Shown: piece after piece, positions 26,967 to 37,457 of the stretch | Layout of the letters: every line of letters starts with the position of its first letter | Position numbering within the stretch: position 1 is the stretch's first letter | Assembly: GCF_008326425.1 (NCBI RefSeq) | Contig: NZ_AP018929.1 | Coordinates: 510,875-574,874, forward strand | DNA: 64,000 bases | Direction of reading: 5' to 3' | From: Sulfuracidifex tepidarius | GTDB taxonomy: Archaea > Thermoproteota > Thermoprotei_A > Sulfolobales > Sulfolobaceae | Program-made: the position numbers and the translations under genes | The notes under the pieces: model-generated | Databases searched by the model: none | Seen by the model: only the letters and a program-made list of their open reading frames with translations | What the model was told of the DNA's origin: nothing

Positions 26967-28433
26967 ATGGCAGATATAAAATACGACGTTATGGACAACG
27001 CTAGGGTGGCCTCTTTCCACAAGAGGCTTACAGTCCTGGCCGCATTGGGGCCCTTCACCGATGCCTTCAACGAGTTCGGTGCCTCAGTGTCTCTGGTCGC
27101 AGTAGGACCGCTTTTCCATCTCAGCGCATTGATGCTCTCCATAGTGGTAGCAGGGTACTGGGTCGGCGTTGCAGGAGGTGCTATAGTGGGAGGTCTGCTC
27201 TCCGACAAGCTGGGCAGAAAACAGCTGTTCGTCTACGACACTATAGGGATGGCGATCTTCGCCCTGCTCAGTGCAGCTTCAGTAGACGGGATATCGTTCT
27301 TCGTCTTCAGGTTCCTCCTGGGTGCGTTCATAGGGATCGATTACGCCGCTGCCGTACCTCTAGTATCGGAGTACGCTCCCGCTGACACAAGAGGTAGATT
27401 GCTTTCCCTGGAGAAAGTGTTCTTCATGCTGGGGACAATAGCTACTGTGGGGATAGGTCTAGCTTTCACTGCTCTCGTCGGTACTGTATTGGCGTGGAGG
27501 TTCGACTTCATAATCGCTGCAATACCCCCAATAGTGCTGTTCGTGTTAAGGAGGAAGATGCCAGAGAGCTTGAGGTGGGCAGTTGAAAGGGGAGACAAGA
27601 CAAAAGTAGAGCGCGTAGTAGAAGGGCTGAAGAAGTGCGGTCTCGCACCTGAAATAAACATGGACAGCGTCACTCCAAAGGGATACTCAGTAGTACAGAG
27701 CGTCAAGACTTTCTTCGGCAAGAACTACAGGAGGCAAGTCGCATACATATTCTGGATAGGCGCAGGGTATGCCCTCATAATCAACTTGGTATCTGTATAC
27801 TCCAGCAAGTTCCTCCAAGACTTGGGAGCTTCATCCACCGAATCATTGATAGGGACCCTTACCATAGACATCCTAGGGACTTTCGGAGTGATCCTCACAG
27901 TGTTCGCTGCGGACAAGATAGGGAGGAGGATGCTAGGGACACTTGGCTTCGGGTTGACCGCGATACCCGCAGGAGTATTGCTAGTGGCCTACGTGAACCA
28001 CTTCCTCAGCATACCGCTGGTGATAGGGATGTTCTCGTTGTTCTTCTTCATTAACGTGGGACTAGTAGGGACATTGCAGTACGTGCCTGCAGCGGAGGTG
28101 TTCCCGACTTCGCTCAGGGGACTATCTGTAGGATGGGAGAAGCTCTTCGAGTTCGGGCTAGCGCTACCAGCATTATCGCTCTACGCTGTACTGGGGACTG
28201 AGGACACCCTACTGTACGAGACCGTCATGGCAGTAATAGCTGGAGTCATTTACTATCTGTTGTCGCTAGAGACCAAACAGATGACCCTAGAGGAGATACA
28301 GGATAGGTACGTGGGAGGAGGGATATCCTATGCTAACAACCCGAACGCTCCCAAACCAGAGAACTTCAACAGGAATCTAGGAAGGTTCAACGACTCAGAC
28401 AATTCCGAGAACAATTCCGAGAATAAGCCGTAA
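26967..28433 (+). CDS. Major facilitator superfamily transporter
   Basis: A protein of about 488 residues with twelve predicted membrane helices. The MFS loop 2-3 signature appears as GLLSDKLGRKQL, and its counterpart in the second half as AADKIGRRMLG. The RFLLGAFIGIDYAAAVPLVSEY stretch is typical of the sugar/metabolite:H+ symporter branch. The C-terminal tail is Asn- and Pro-rich. I chose ATG 26967 (MADIKYDVMDN) because upstream residues are hydrophobic noise and a TATA box sits about 30 bases before it. Substrate is unknown. Confidence 0.88.
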   Translation: MADIKYDVMDNARVASFHKRLTVLAALGPFTDAFNEFGASVSLVAVGPLFHLSALMLSIVVAGYWVGVAGGAIVGGLLSDKLGRKQLFVYDTIGMAIFALLSAASVDGISFFVFRFLLGAFIGIDYAAAVPLVSEYAPADTRGRLLSLEKVFFMLGTIATVGIGLAFTALVGTVLAWRFDFIIAAIPPIVLFVLRRKMPESLRWAVERGDKTKVERVVEGLKKCGLAPEINMDSVTPKGYSVVQSVKTFFGKNYRRQVAYIFWIGAGYALIINLVSVYSSKFLQDLGASSTESLIGTLTIDILGTFGVILTVFAADKIGRRMLGTLGFGLTAIPAGVLLVAYVNHFLSIPLVIGMFSLFFFINVGLVGTLQYVPAAEVFPTSLRGLSVGWEKLFEFGLALPALSLYAVLGTEDTLLYETVMAVIAGVIYYLLSLETKQMTLEEIQDRYVGGGISYANNPNAPKPENFNRNLGRFNDSDNSENNSENKP

Positions 28434-29445
28434 AGTAAAGAGATAGTAAAGAGAACGAAACTTTTTCTTTTTCAAAAGATTTATTAATACTATTTTTTAT
28501 TTTATTTCCTTTAAGGATCGCTGAGATTTTTGGTATTGACTACAGTCTTAGTCCTCGTTTATTATCCTGTCTGAATTAGCGTTGTGGGTTATACTCCAAA
28601 ATGTTATCAGCCTCCACGTGAAGCTTTATTTTAAATTAACGTTTAATTAGATCTCAACGTTACAATCGGCTTAACGTCTGAAGGTACACAGACCAGCCCG
28701 GTCGTAATACGGGGCGAAACCAGGGAAGTAAGGTATCAAGCGAATTATTAGATCCTCCCTCCATCTCTTCAAAGAGTGTCTTTTTCCTTACTTCCTTCGT
28801 CGTTGTCCCGGCGTTGATCAAGCGACCCAAGTGTGCCACTCCAATGGGGAACTGTTTCTCTCCTCTTTCTCGTCTCGAACCCTTGAACACCTTTCATGCT
28901 TATCAGATAATTCCTTTTTTGTTTTTATCAGTAGCTATTTCTTTCTATAACAACGGAATACTTTACATTTTATAACTATCTTCTTTAGTTATTCTAAAGG
29001 TTAAAAAACGGTAATGACTTTCTCGTTTTTATAACCCCTTTTTTCACAAGTATGAACAGAAAGTAGGAGATAACTTTAAATTAGATGTTTCTATAGGGTC
29101 GAAAAAGGAACTATATCTTTCGAGTATCACGACTCCTATTTTCCTCAAATGTTACTACATTTCTAACTTTTTATTTAAACATTCTCACGATAACGTGCTG
29201 TTTCTAATTATTTTTTATAATTTATGGTTAGTTCCTAATCAGGTTTCTAATATTTCTAGGAAAAGCTTTTAAAGTATTTTATGAGCTTGAGGAAGCCCCC
29301 GGACTGAGACCTTTCGCTGACAGGGAGTTCAGTTCTCAGGTTTCACGCGATGTCTAACTATCGAAATTATTTTTATTTTAATAAAATTAATAAATTGACT
29401 AATGCAAGACAACGTTAAATTAAAGTTTTAGATATCTAAATAACC
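28434..29445. other. Gene-free AT-rich stretch
   Basis: About 1 kb between two transporter genes. It contains several T-rich tracts (28455-28510) that could terminate the MFS transcript. A short minus-strand ORF at 28660-28890 has no family resemblance. Nothing else is recognised. Confidence 0.5.
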
Positions 29446-30456
29446 ATGAGGGTCACCACAGAGTGGTTTCCAATAGTATTAGGAACGATGGTCCTGTCGC
29501 TTACCTCTTGGATAGACTATACGGTGTTTAACGTCAGCGTAGCTTACGACATAGGGAAGGGGATATACTTCGTGGCGTTAGCGCTCCTCTTCGTGTTATT
29601 GTTACTTTGGCTATCAGGCTACTCTGACCCGAAGAACTTGAAGGAGGACCTGTCATCTGTGCAGAGGATCTCCTTCACCGCTTTCCTGGCAGTGTTAATG
29701 TTCGTTTCAGGATTCTTCTACACCGTCTATATCTCCTCGTCTCCTACTTCCATCACGTGGCTCAGCTACCTCTTCTTCCTGGGTTTCTCCCTCGCCTTGG
29801 TGGTGAACGTGATCACGTGGGTTAAGATCTATCTGAGCGAGGGTGTGACCCTAGGTTACGGGTTGCTTGTCCCATCTATAGCGTTGTCAGCGGACGTAGT
29901 CCTCGGTGCACCGATCCTGCCTCCCTTCTCTTATGTCCTGAAGGACGTCACGTTAATATACGCAGTCATGCTCTTTTCCTTGGGGATAACAACGCTGCAG
30001 TTCGTCTTCCTAGGCAGTGCTTCCCTGATGTCCCACATCCAGGGGAACAGAGCGTTCCCCACAGTCATGATACCCTTAGGGGCTGCGAGCATAATAGGCA
30101 TAAACGTACTCTCATTCCCCGCGTATAATTACCTGGGCTTCGTGGACGTCCCCACTAAGGTAGCCATTGGGATAGGGATATCCCTCTTCGGGTTCGAGGT
30201 CTGGAACCTGGTGTTGGGCTTCATCATAGCCCTGAGGAGGGTGAGGGATCCCCCGTCGCTCATGTCATGGGCATACGTCTTCCCGGTGGGTATATCAATG
30301 TTCTCTGCATTCATGCTTTACCAGGAGACCGGATTCCCGTTCTTCTCGTGGTTCATAGCAGCGCTCAACTTAGGGGTAGTGGGACTTTACTCCTTCTCCG
30401 TCATGAACACGGTGAGGCTCGTGAGGAGGGGGCTAAAGAGCTCACAGAGAAGGTAG
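29446..30456 (+). CDS. Membrane transporter, TDT/SLAC1-like
   Basis: The 336-residue protein has about ten hydrophobic helices. The opening WFPIVLGTMVLSL and the central GLLVPSIALSADVVLGAPIL resemble the tellurite-resistance/dicarboxylate transporter and SLAC1 anion-channel family, in which helices arranged in pairs form a pore. The family call is by pattern and moderate. A TTTTAGATATC box lies shortly before the ATG. Confidence 0.6.
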   Translation: MRVTTEWFPIVLGTMVLSLTSWIDYTVFNVSVAYDIGKGIYFVALALLFVLLLLWLSGYSDPKNLKEDLSSVQRISFTAFLAVLMFVSGFFYTVYISSSPTSITWLSYLFFLGFSLALVVNVITWVKIYLSEGVTLGYGLLVPSIALSADVVLGAPILPPFSYVLKDVTLIYAVMLFSLGITTLQFVFLGSASLMSHIQGNRAFPTVMIPLGAASIIGINVLSFPAYNYLGFVDVPTKVAIGIGISLFGFEVWNLVLGFIIALRRVRDPPSLMSWAYVFPVGISMFSAFMLYQETGFPFFSWFIAALNLGVVGLYSFSVMNTVRLVRRGLKSSQRR

Positions 30457-30702
30457 AGCCAGATCCCCGTGATAAGTTATCTCAAGGAGATATGATCTCC
30501 GAGGCTTAATTAATATCTTTTCCTCTTCCCACTAGATCTGAAAAAGAAAAGCAGAAGAGCAGATAGTACCGTTGAAGACATTATTTTTCCCTTTTTTAAC
30601 ACACTTTACGATCTCTCTATATATTTGTATTATCTTTACAGAGGATAGACTATTTGTAGAAGTGCGAAAAGTGTTTTATATGAAGGAGAGAGAGTAGAGT
30701 TC

Positions 30703-31212
30703 ATGAATAAATGGGTCGTTGTGTCTATAGTTGGTGTAGTGATCCTAGTCATAGGGATAGGCTTAGCTATTTACGGAGCGGATTCGTTTGGCGGGGCAGT
30801 GAGTTCCTCGTTAAATGACCTCAAGATCAAGCCCTTCACTACCCTGACCCCAGGGGGAGAAGAGCAGATAAGTGTGCCTGCGAACAGTTACGATCTCCTG
30901 CTTTACAACTCCACCATGCCTTTACAACTCAAGGACGTGAACGTGACATACGCAGCAGGGATATACGAGGCAGCTATCGCGACTAAGAGCGCACCCGTCA
31001 ACTATTACTTGGTGAACAACAACTCTGTACCGGTAGAGGTGAAATACGTCTTAACACCGGTGGACTTAACTCAACTAGAGATGGCTAGTGTTGGGATTTT
31101 GCTCCTCTTCGCAGGCTTCATAATTGCCATCGCAGGGGGCGTGATAGCCATCATCTCCCGCTTCAGGAAGAAGAGGAGCACAGATTTCGGTCAACCCCCC
31201 ACCGTGCCTTGA
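30703..31212 (+). CDS. Bitopic membrane protein, extracytoplasmic domain between two helices
   Basis: The 169-residue protein has an N-terminal helix (about residues 4-25), an external region of about 95 residues with Asn-x-Ser/Thr sites, and a C-terminal helix (about 130-155) followed by a basic tail RFRKKRS. I do not recognise the family. TTTTATATG lies about 27 bases before the ATG and AAGGAGAG about 15 bases before, so expression looks real. Confidence 0.7.
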   Translation: MNKWVVVSIVGVVILVIGIGLAIYGADSFGGAVSSSLNDLKIKPFTTLTPGGEEQISVPANSYDLLLYNSTMPLQLKDVNVTYAAGIYEAAIATKSAPVNYYLVNNNSVPVEVKYVLTPVDLTQLEMASVGILLLFAGFIIAIAGGVIAIISRFRKKRSTDFGQPPTVP

Positions 31213-31429
31213 AGCTGGAGTCGACAGACACCGAGACGGACTTTTCATTTTACGGATCCATGAGCGAAGATGAGATAACTGCTAACCGTGATTACCCTAC
31301 AATATCAAGGAATTGCGGGAATAGTTTCTGTATGCATCACACATGAACCGCACTTTCACTTCCTCTTCGGGTAGGTGAAGACGTCCCCTCTCTCAGCGGA
31401 TTTATTATCCAACTCTCCTTACATTACAT

Positions 31430-33232
31430 GTGAAACCCTTACCTTGTTTGAACAACGAGTTCACGGGAGCTCTCCTCAAGGGGACAGACGTCGTGTGGTT
31501 ACCCTTACCTAAGTACGATTCACCCTCACTTTTCTCCTCCATCTTGGACGAGGAGAAAGGGGGCCACTTCCTGATAGAGGGAGAGGTCGAGTCGCAGAAG
31601 TACGTAGTACCGAACGTGGTCAAGACGGTACTGAAGGATAAGACCGAGGTCACCGACTTGTTACTCTACGGAGATCACGGGATGGTCAGGAAGGTACACG
31701 GAGGGAAGGCTAGGGTAGTGCTCTCACCCTCCTTCAACTACGGCAGGGCCCCGGGGAAGGTGGAGAAGGTCTCCGACAAGGTATACAAGATCTTCGGCGA
31801 AGGGCACGACTTCTTGGAAGTACACTTCCTGTTCGACAAGGTATCTCACGACGGGAACACGTGGGAAGTCGAGGGCGACGGTTACGTCTACCTAGGCTAC
31901 TTCAGCGACGAGAGGTTCGGGGTCTTCGGCAAGAACGTAAGCTTCAACGTGGAGAGGGGGTTCGAGAGGACTGTGGAGTACTGGAAGAACGCCATGAGGA
32001 GGGAGAGGAACAGGGGGAAGGTAGCTGACATTGAGGTAAGCGGTTACACCGGAGACCAACTCCTGGAGGCATACGAGAACTCCGTCGGGATCCTCCTGGG
32101 GCTCATGTACAACCCCACCGGGGCTGTAGTGGGAGCGCCCACCACTTCCCTCCCCGAGGTAGTGGGAGGTCCCAGGAACTGGGACGCCCGCTTCGCGTGG
32201 GTCAGGGACTCATCCACCGTGGCCGAGGCTTTGACGCTCTCAGGGTACGCGCAGGAGGCGAGGAGGATAATCGAGTTCCTGTCGAGGATGGTCTCCTTCG
32301 TGTCGAAGCCCTTCATGTATTCCCTTTACGCTGTGGACGGATCCCTCCCGGGGAGGGAAGAGGAAGTGAGCTGGCTTTCCGGTTACATGGGTTCCCGCCC
32401 GGTGAGGATAGGGAACGACTCTCCCTCACTTGTACAGCTCGACTTGGAGGGTACGTTCCTCCACGCTTTCTACAAGTACTATGAGGCAACCGGTGACGAG
32501 AACTACGTGAAGTCCCACGTCGACGTGATAGAGTACATCGCCGACTGGGTGTCCGACAACTGGAAAGGGGAGGACGCGGGCATGTGGGAAGAGAGGGGGG
32601 AGAGGGCCCAGAACGTACACTCCAAGGTTATGGCTTGGGTAGCGCTCGAGAGGGCGGGGAAGCTCATGAAGGCAATAGACAGGGACAACCCGTGGAAGGA
32701 AGCGAGGAAGGAGGTGAAGGACTGGGTCATGGAGAACGGTGTCGTGAACGGGAAGTTCGTGAAGGTAGTCGGGAGAGAGGAAGTGGACTCCTCCCTCCTC
32801 ACGCTCCCGCTCTACGGCTTCTTGGACGTGAACAACGAGACCTTCCAAGCCACATTGAAGGAGATAGAGAGGAAGCTGAACTACAGGGGGTTGTTGAAGA
32901 GGTACGAGAGGGACTTCCTGGGGGAGTGCGTGCTCCCGTCCACGCTCTCTTCCCTCTGGTTAGCGAGGGTCTACACTAGGATGGGGAAGCTGGAAGAGGC
33001 GAAAGCGATAGTGAAGGCTGTGTTGGACGCGGGGAAAGGTTTCTACTTGGTAGGGGAGAGGATAGACGTGGACAGGATGGAGTTCACCGGGAACTACCCG
33101 CACGCGTTCTCTCAGGCGAACCTTATCATGGCCATAGAGGAAATCGCCGAGGCTGAGAGCAAGAGGAAAGAGACGGAGAGAGAGAAAGAGGAAGGAGAAG
33201 GAGAGGAAGGAGAAGGAGAGGAAGGAAAGTAA
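31430..33232 (+). CDS. GH15 glycoside hydrolase (glucoamylase or trehalase)
   Basis: The 600-residue protein has the layout of archaeal GH15 enzymes: an N-terminal beta-sandwich (about 1-190), then an alpha/alpha barrel. Barrel signatures are NWDARFAWVRDSS, the general-acid motif GMWEERGERAQNVHSKVMAW, and a C-terminal LGECVLPSTLSSLW where the general-base Glu is expected, with Cys where Gly is usual. It would cleave alpha-glucosides. Some Sulfolobales GH15 proteins are trehalases, so the substrate is open. The GTG start is 25-30 bases after a TTTATTATCC box. The C-terminus runs into a Glu/Gly repeat (EGEGEEGEGEEGK) within a purine-rich tract. Confidence 0.88.
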   Translation: MKPLPCLNNEFTGALLKGTDVVWLPLPKYDSPSLFSSILDEEKGGHFLIEGEVESQKYVVPNVVKTVLKDKTEVTDLLLYGDHGMVRKVHGGKARVVLSPSFNYGRAPGKVEKVSDKVYKIFGEGHDFLEVHFLFDKVSHDGNTWEVEGDGYVYLGYFSDERFGVFGKNVSFNVERGFERTVEYWKNAMRRERNRGKVADIEVSGYTGDQLLEAYENSVGILLGLMYNPTGAVVGAPTTSLPEVVGGPRNWDARFAWVRDSSTVAEALTLSGYAQEARRIIEFLSRMVSFVSKPFMYSLYAVDGSLPGREEEVSWLSGYMGSRPVRIGNDSPSLVQLDLEGTFLHAFYKYYEATGDENYVKSHVDVIEYIADWVSDNWKGEDAGMWEERGERAQNVHSKVMAWVALERAGKLMKAIDRDNPWKEARKEVKDWVMENGVVNGKFVKVVGREEVDSSLLTLPLYGFLDVNNETFQATLKEIERKLNYRGLLKRYERDFLGECVLPSTLSSLWLARVYTRMGKLEEAKAIVKAVLDAGKGFYLVGERIDVDRMEFTGNYPHAFSQANLIMAIEEIAEAESKRKETEREKEEGEGEEGEGEEGK

Positions 33233-33410
33233 GGAGAGAAAGAAACAGGGGAGGAATAGGAAAAGACCTTCGGAGAGAGAAGGAGATATAGAGGGGAAAA
33301 ATGGAGAGAGAGAAAGCGAAAGACAGATAGAGAAGTGAGGGAAAGGAAGGAAAAGAAGAGGAAGGAGAGAGAGGTAAAAGAGGAAAACTACGTAAGGTGG
33401 AAAGGAGATA
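33140..33410. repeat. Purine-rich low-complexity tract
   Basis: Nearly all bases are A or G on the plus strand, with GAGA, GGAA and GAAAG motifs, from the last 30 codons of the GH15 gene into the following gap. It resembles slippage-expanded simple sequence. Minus-strand ORFs here are its artefacts. Confidence 0.75.
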
Positions 33411-33584
33411 GAGTATAAGGGAACAGAGAGGAGTCATCTCTCGCAAGACAGAGGCAAAAGGCTTAGAAGAAAGGAAGGCTTTGAGGCGATAGGGAACTTG
33501 CAGGAAAAAGGGAAAAACGCCTTGAGAAAAAAGGACACCGTCACACCTCACTCTTTCCTAAAAATATCGCTACAGTGAAGGGCC

Positions 33585-34259
33585 GTGGGCCGTGACTCGT
33601 GGAAAGAGGTAGTAGACCTCCCGGTCGGTACGGTAGTGTACACGTTTCCCGAGTTGGAGGAAGACGTGGTAGAGAGGAGGGAGAACCGGTTCCTAGTCCT
33701 CATGCGGTCGGGGAGGAAGTGCCACCTCCACGACTCCGGTAGGCTTGAAGAGCTCATATACCCTGGGAACAGAGTCCTGGTGAGGAGGAAGGAGACTGGG
33801 AAGACCCGTTGCCAAATAGAGGCCTCATGGGCAGGGGAGTGGGTCGTGACGGACTCCAGCATCCACAGCGAGATAGCGAAGAAGTTCCTCCGCGGGCTCA
33901 AGCCGGAGTACAAGTTCGGGGACAGCAGGCTAGACTTCGGCAGTCCCCACACGCTGGTAGAGGTAAAGGGGGTCACGCTGGTGAGGGACGGAGTTGCCCT
34001 GTTCCCGGACGCACCCACGGAGAGGGGGAGGAGACACGTGGAGGAGCTCGTGAAGGGAGTAAGGGAGGGACGCCTTTCTTTCCTCCTCTTCCTGGTCATG
34101 AGGAGGGCTTTCTGTTTCTCGCCCAACGAGAGCGACCGGGGATTCGCCACCGCTTTCTCTTCAGCGGTCAAGGAGGGAGTGAACGTGTTGGTGAAGCTCT
34201 TCTCCATGAGGGGGAGACACGTGGTCTACGGCGGGGAAATAGGCCTTTGCAGGGAGTAA
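33585..34259 (+). CDS. sfsA: SfsA family protein (DNA-binding/nuclease-like)
   Basis: The 224-residue protein matches SfsA. It has RRENRFLVLM, the CHLHDSGRLEELIYPGNRVLV block, and EVKGVTLVRDGVALFPDAPT followed by RGRRHVEELVKGV. The EVKGVTL stretch lies in the PD-(D/E)xK-like core. SfsA proteins bind nucleic acid and some have nuclease activity, but the physiological role is uncertain. The start is a GTG at 33585. It is preceded by the purine-rich gap and followed by a long gene-free region. Confidence 0.88.
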   Translation: MGRDSWKEVVDLPVGTVVYTFPELEEDVVERRENRFLVLMRSGRKCHLHDSGRLEELIYPGNRVLVRRKETGKTRCQIEASWAGEWVVTDSSIHSEIAKKFLRGLKPEYKFGDSRLDFGSPHTLVEVKGVTLVRDGVALFPDAPTERGRRHVEELVKGVREGRLSFLLFLVMRRAFCFSPNESDRGFATAFSSAVKEGVNVLVKLFSMRGRHVVYGGEIGLCRE

Positions 34260-35420
34260 TGCGAAGGGAGGACGCGATAGTGTAATTTTCTGGTTATCAA
34301 CTCTAAGGAGCGTCAGAGGTGGGACCTGCAAAAAGTATCTTATAAAACCAGCTTATCTTACGCTTTACATGTCGGGTGGTCATGAAACGAAATATTATTA
34401 TTCAGAACATCCAGGACGCTAGCTTCATCAGTTAAGGTTCACATGACACAAGGCAGTAGCATATAATTCCTTATAAAACCTAGGTGTAGGAACGGGGCGC
34501 CCTCGCCATGTCTTCATACATGACGGGTGTATACGGTGTATAGACACCACATGAACGGTCGTCTTGGAGAGGACCTAGAGTGTAGAGGCCAGCTAAAACG
34601 AGCCTGCGTGTAAAGACGGGGGTCACTTTTGTAGAGGGGGCCCTTCTATGACCGAAGTTTATGAGACTCCGGTCCCATGGAGGTGAGGATTCCTCGCCCG
34701 CGTCAAACGAATAGCTGAGAGAGACCTGAGTACGGTCCGTGACATAAAGTGGGCCTCAACAAGTCAACGTCAATATCTGTCTTGTATCACATTTCGTGAG
34801 TCTCTCAGCAGGGCTGAAAGGGCTCACATGGTTTTCACTGTCGTATGCATTATAGGAAAAACGTGGGACAGCGTGCGACTCTCATGACCTCCTCTCGGTA
34901 CTCGACCCCGACTCTCTTTTAGTTATCCATAATGCGAGCTCTTCAGTGACGTTCAGGTGATGGGTCTACCCGTCTAATAGTGCTTGCCGTACGTCACGTC
35001 TTAGGGTGTACCTAGGCGAACGTAAACGTGTCTTACCAGCAAAAAAGACGGCATTTACATTTCGGATGTACGTGGAGTTCGGGACCTCGACTTTTGACAC
35101 ATAAGGGTCCATACGTCATGCATCTAAGGAGTGATTTAGCGTGTTGTAAGGAGTGGGCCTAAGAGGTCAACGCTGAGTATTTCCTTGTCATTTCAGCGCA
35201 CGAAGTACAATTGGAGTGTTCCATGCGGAATTTAATGGACTTCTATATATATGTATATACTATGCAATTTAATTTAGTTTCTGACTATATTTTTTTATAT
35301 ATAGAATATATCTCTTTTAGATTTTTTTATAAGAATTTCAAAAAAGAACTAAATTCCATCTCTAAAAACGAACCGTTCTGATTATTCTATATAACCTATT
35401 TTCTCGAGTTTCTTACAGAG
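34260..35420. other. Gene-free stretch before CRISPR leader 2
   Basis: About 1.15 kb with stops in every frame. Two partly similar stretches (from about 34749 and 35153) share GTGGGCCT and GTCAACG, perhaps relics of a duplication. The last 200 bases are strongly AT-rich. Nothing is recognised with confidence. Confidence 0.45.
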
Positions 35421-35646
35421 TTAATAAATGATGGAGTTCGAGTCTCCTTGCGACCAAAACGAAATCATTTCAAGAGTTTTACATTTATAAATAGGTGAGT
35501 GTCTTTCAACTAGTGAAAAACATCATGCGACCAGCGTAGGACGTCTTGAGGGGAGGGGGAAAGGTCGGATGGAGAGTGGACGGAGGAGACGTAAAGTTTA
35601 TAGGGGGGAAAGGAGAAATTATTGGTAGAAGTAAATAAAACATTCA
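35421..35646 (+). promoter_or_regulatory. Leader of CRISPR array 2
   Basis: This segment directly precedes the first repeat of array 2. It is almost identical, in inverted orientation, to 49792-50016 beside array 3. Shared blocks include GAGTCTCCTTGCGACCAAAA, ACATTTATAAATAGGTG and GACGTAAAGTTTATAGGGG. TTTATAAATA and AGTTTATAG are possible TATA boxes. Such conservation next to a repeat is what a functional leader shows. Confidence 0.88.
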
Positions 35647-36506
35647 GTTGAACCCATAAAGGGATTGAAAGACCTAGACAAGAGCTTAGCCGTCATATAT
35701 GCACTCGTCTCGTTGAACCCATAAAGGGATTGAAAGTGATGAGTGCAATTTCAAAAATGAGTAGAGAGGAGTAGGTTGAACCCATAAAGGGATTGAAAGA
35801 TAACAACGAAGTACCCAGACTTTTCAATATATTATTTAGGTTGAACCCATAAAGGGATTGAAAGTAATGAAACTAATAACTGGAAGAGTAGGTTCTGGAA
35901 AAACCGTTGAACCCATAAAGGGATTGAAAGTGTAATACCCCGTTTTTGAATGACGTCTCTACTTCCGCTAGTTGAACCCATAAAGGGATTGAAAGCTACT
36001 TTGTGCCATACGATAAGTTCATGTCATTAGGTTGAACCCATAAAGGGATTGAAAGGATAAGTCTTACTATAACAGAGGTTTTCCACATACGTATGTTGAA
36101 CCCATAAAGGGATTGAAAGCCACTACTATCGGATCAAATAATAAAAAAGGATCCGAAATGTGTTGAACCCATAAAGGGATTGAAAGAGTTTGTATAACTG
36201 CTGTCTGTATATTTCTTCACTAGTTGAACCCATAAAGGGATTGAAAGATGGGTATGCTCAATTGGGCTTCAACATCGAAGAGCCTTGGTTGAACCCAGAA
36301 AGGGATTGAAAGTGCTCATGGGCGGGGAGGTTTGCGAGAAAATTGATGAAAACGTTGAACCCATAAAGGGTTTGAAAGGAATAGTGTAAATTATAAACGC
36401 TACTGTATCGCTCCCTGTTGAACCCTCAAAGGGTTTGAAAGAAACGGAGTTCTTCGAGGCTTTGGCTAGAGTTGGTTTAGGGTTAAACTCTCAAAGAGAT
36501 TGAAAG
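35647..36506 (+). CRISPR. CRISPR array 2: 25-bp repeat, 14 copies, decayed far end
   Basis: The repeat is GTTGAACCCATAAAG followed by GGATTGAAAG. I placed copies at 35647, 35712, 35775, 35840, 35906, 35971, 36031, 36095, 36162, 36223, 36288, 36354, 36417 and 36482. The first ten are perfect. Copies 11-14 accumulate changes (CCCAGAAAG, GGGTTTG, CCCTCAAAG, GTTAAACTC). Further faint remnants appear near 36547 and 36609. Decay at the right end places the trailer there and confirms transcription left to right. ATTGAAAG is the standard Sulfolobales crRNA handle. There are no cas genes nearby. Confidence 0.96.
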
Positions 36507-36640
36507 TAAAACATGTTTATTCCAACTTGTATCTGATTTCCCCTCTCCGTTTAACCTAGAAATGAGAAAGTCTGTTTCCGACTGGTTGTGAGCTTAACGT
36601 GGTTTGAATGGTTTAACTTGGAAGTGGATTGAGAACGGTT
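36507..36640 (+). CRISPR. Degenerate trailer remnants of array 2
   Basis: GTTTAACCTAGAAATGAGAAAG near 36549 and GGTTTAACTTGGAAG near 36609, followed by TGGATTGAGA, look like further repeat copies eroded beyond function. They extend the decay gradient seen in the last four array copies. Confidence 0.45.
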
Positions 36641-36860
36641 CTTAGAAAGATCTTAGGATGTTAGAATACCGTATGCTCAGTCTTTATAAAATTCTAATCA
36701 AAAAATTATTATAGTGTTTGCCATGCCTAAATCCATAAAAAATTTTTATATTTCTGGTATATTTATTCTGTTATCTACAACTCTTTCTCAAGAAACCGAA
36801 GTGAGAAGAGAAGAGTCCACTACTCACCCTGATGAAAGTCCGAGGTGGAGGCGATAACTC

Positions 36861-37457
36861 ATGTACCTTGGAAACCCCTGTCCGCCAGGTTACATCAAGG
36901 TCGATATAGCTTACCCACCTTACTATGTCTGTTTCCCGATCTCTCAGGGGAATAGAGTGCGAGGGACCTCTCCCGTACAGCCACAAGCGAACCGGTGCAT
37001 GGAGGTCAATTCCCCTGTAACGGTTATCTATGATCACTCGACGGGAATACCGGTTGTCGCGTACGCTTTCACCGTGGGCTTGAACGGCTTCGTGATAAGG
37101 AAGCCCAACCCAGCTAAGAAGTCTAGACGTTTAGGTAAACCACTGAGTGACCCTATCGAGATAATATCTGACCTCCTCCTCGAAAAGCACATGGAGGACG
37201 CTGAGGGACAGAAAGTGCGTTACTCACTCGTGAAGAAGGTCTTCAACCCTCTCTGCAAAACGTCTTATGTGATAATCAAAAGCAAGCTGACCTCCAGGGG
37301 AGGGTCGACTCCCATAGCGATAGGAGGGTCCCACTACCAGATCAGCCAGTACATAGCTTGGCTAGCGGTTCATGGGAGTTCCTCCAGCTCGTATCACGAA
37401 CATGACGTCAACGTGACCTTCATAACCTCAGAGGACGAAGTGGAGGGGCTCATATGA
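36861..37457 (+). CDS. Hypothetical protein
   Basis: The 198-residue protein has no recognised family. The N-terminus is Pro/Tyr/Cys-rich (NPCPPGYIKVDIAYPPYYVC) with no clear signal peptide. The middle is mixed alpha/beta, and the end is Ser-rich then acidic. GGTGGAGG stands about 10 bases before the ATG as a ribosome-binding site. Codon use is like that of chromosomal neighbours, which supports a real gene. It lies just behind the trailer of array 2. Confidence 0.5.
   Translation: MYLGNPCPPGYIKVDIAYPPYYVCFPISQGNRVRGTSPVQPQANRCMEVNSPVTVIYDHSTGIPVVAYAFTVGLNGFVIRKPNPAKKSRRLGKPLSDPIEIISDLLLEKHMEDAEGQKVRYSLVKKVFNPLCKTSYVIIKSKLTSRGGSTPIAIGGSHYQISQYIAWLAVHGSSSSSYHEHDVNVTFITSEDEVEGLI

Noticed and set aside
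32426-32848. Minus-strand ORF of 140 codons
   Set aside because: Antisense shadow of the GH15 gene.
33126-34207. Minus-strand ORFs of 141 and 219 codons
   Set aside because: The first is the complement of the purine tract, the second is antisense to sfsA.
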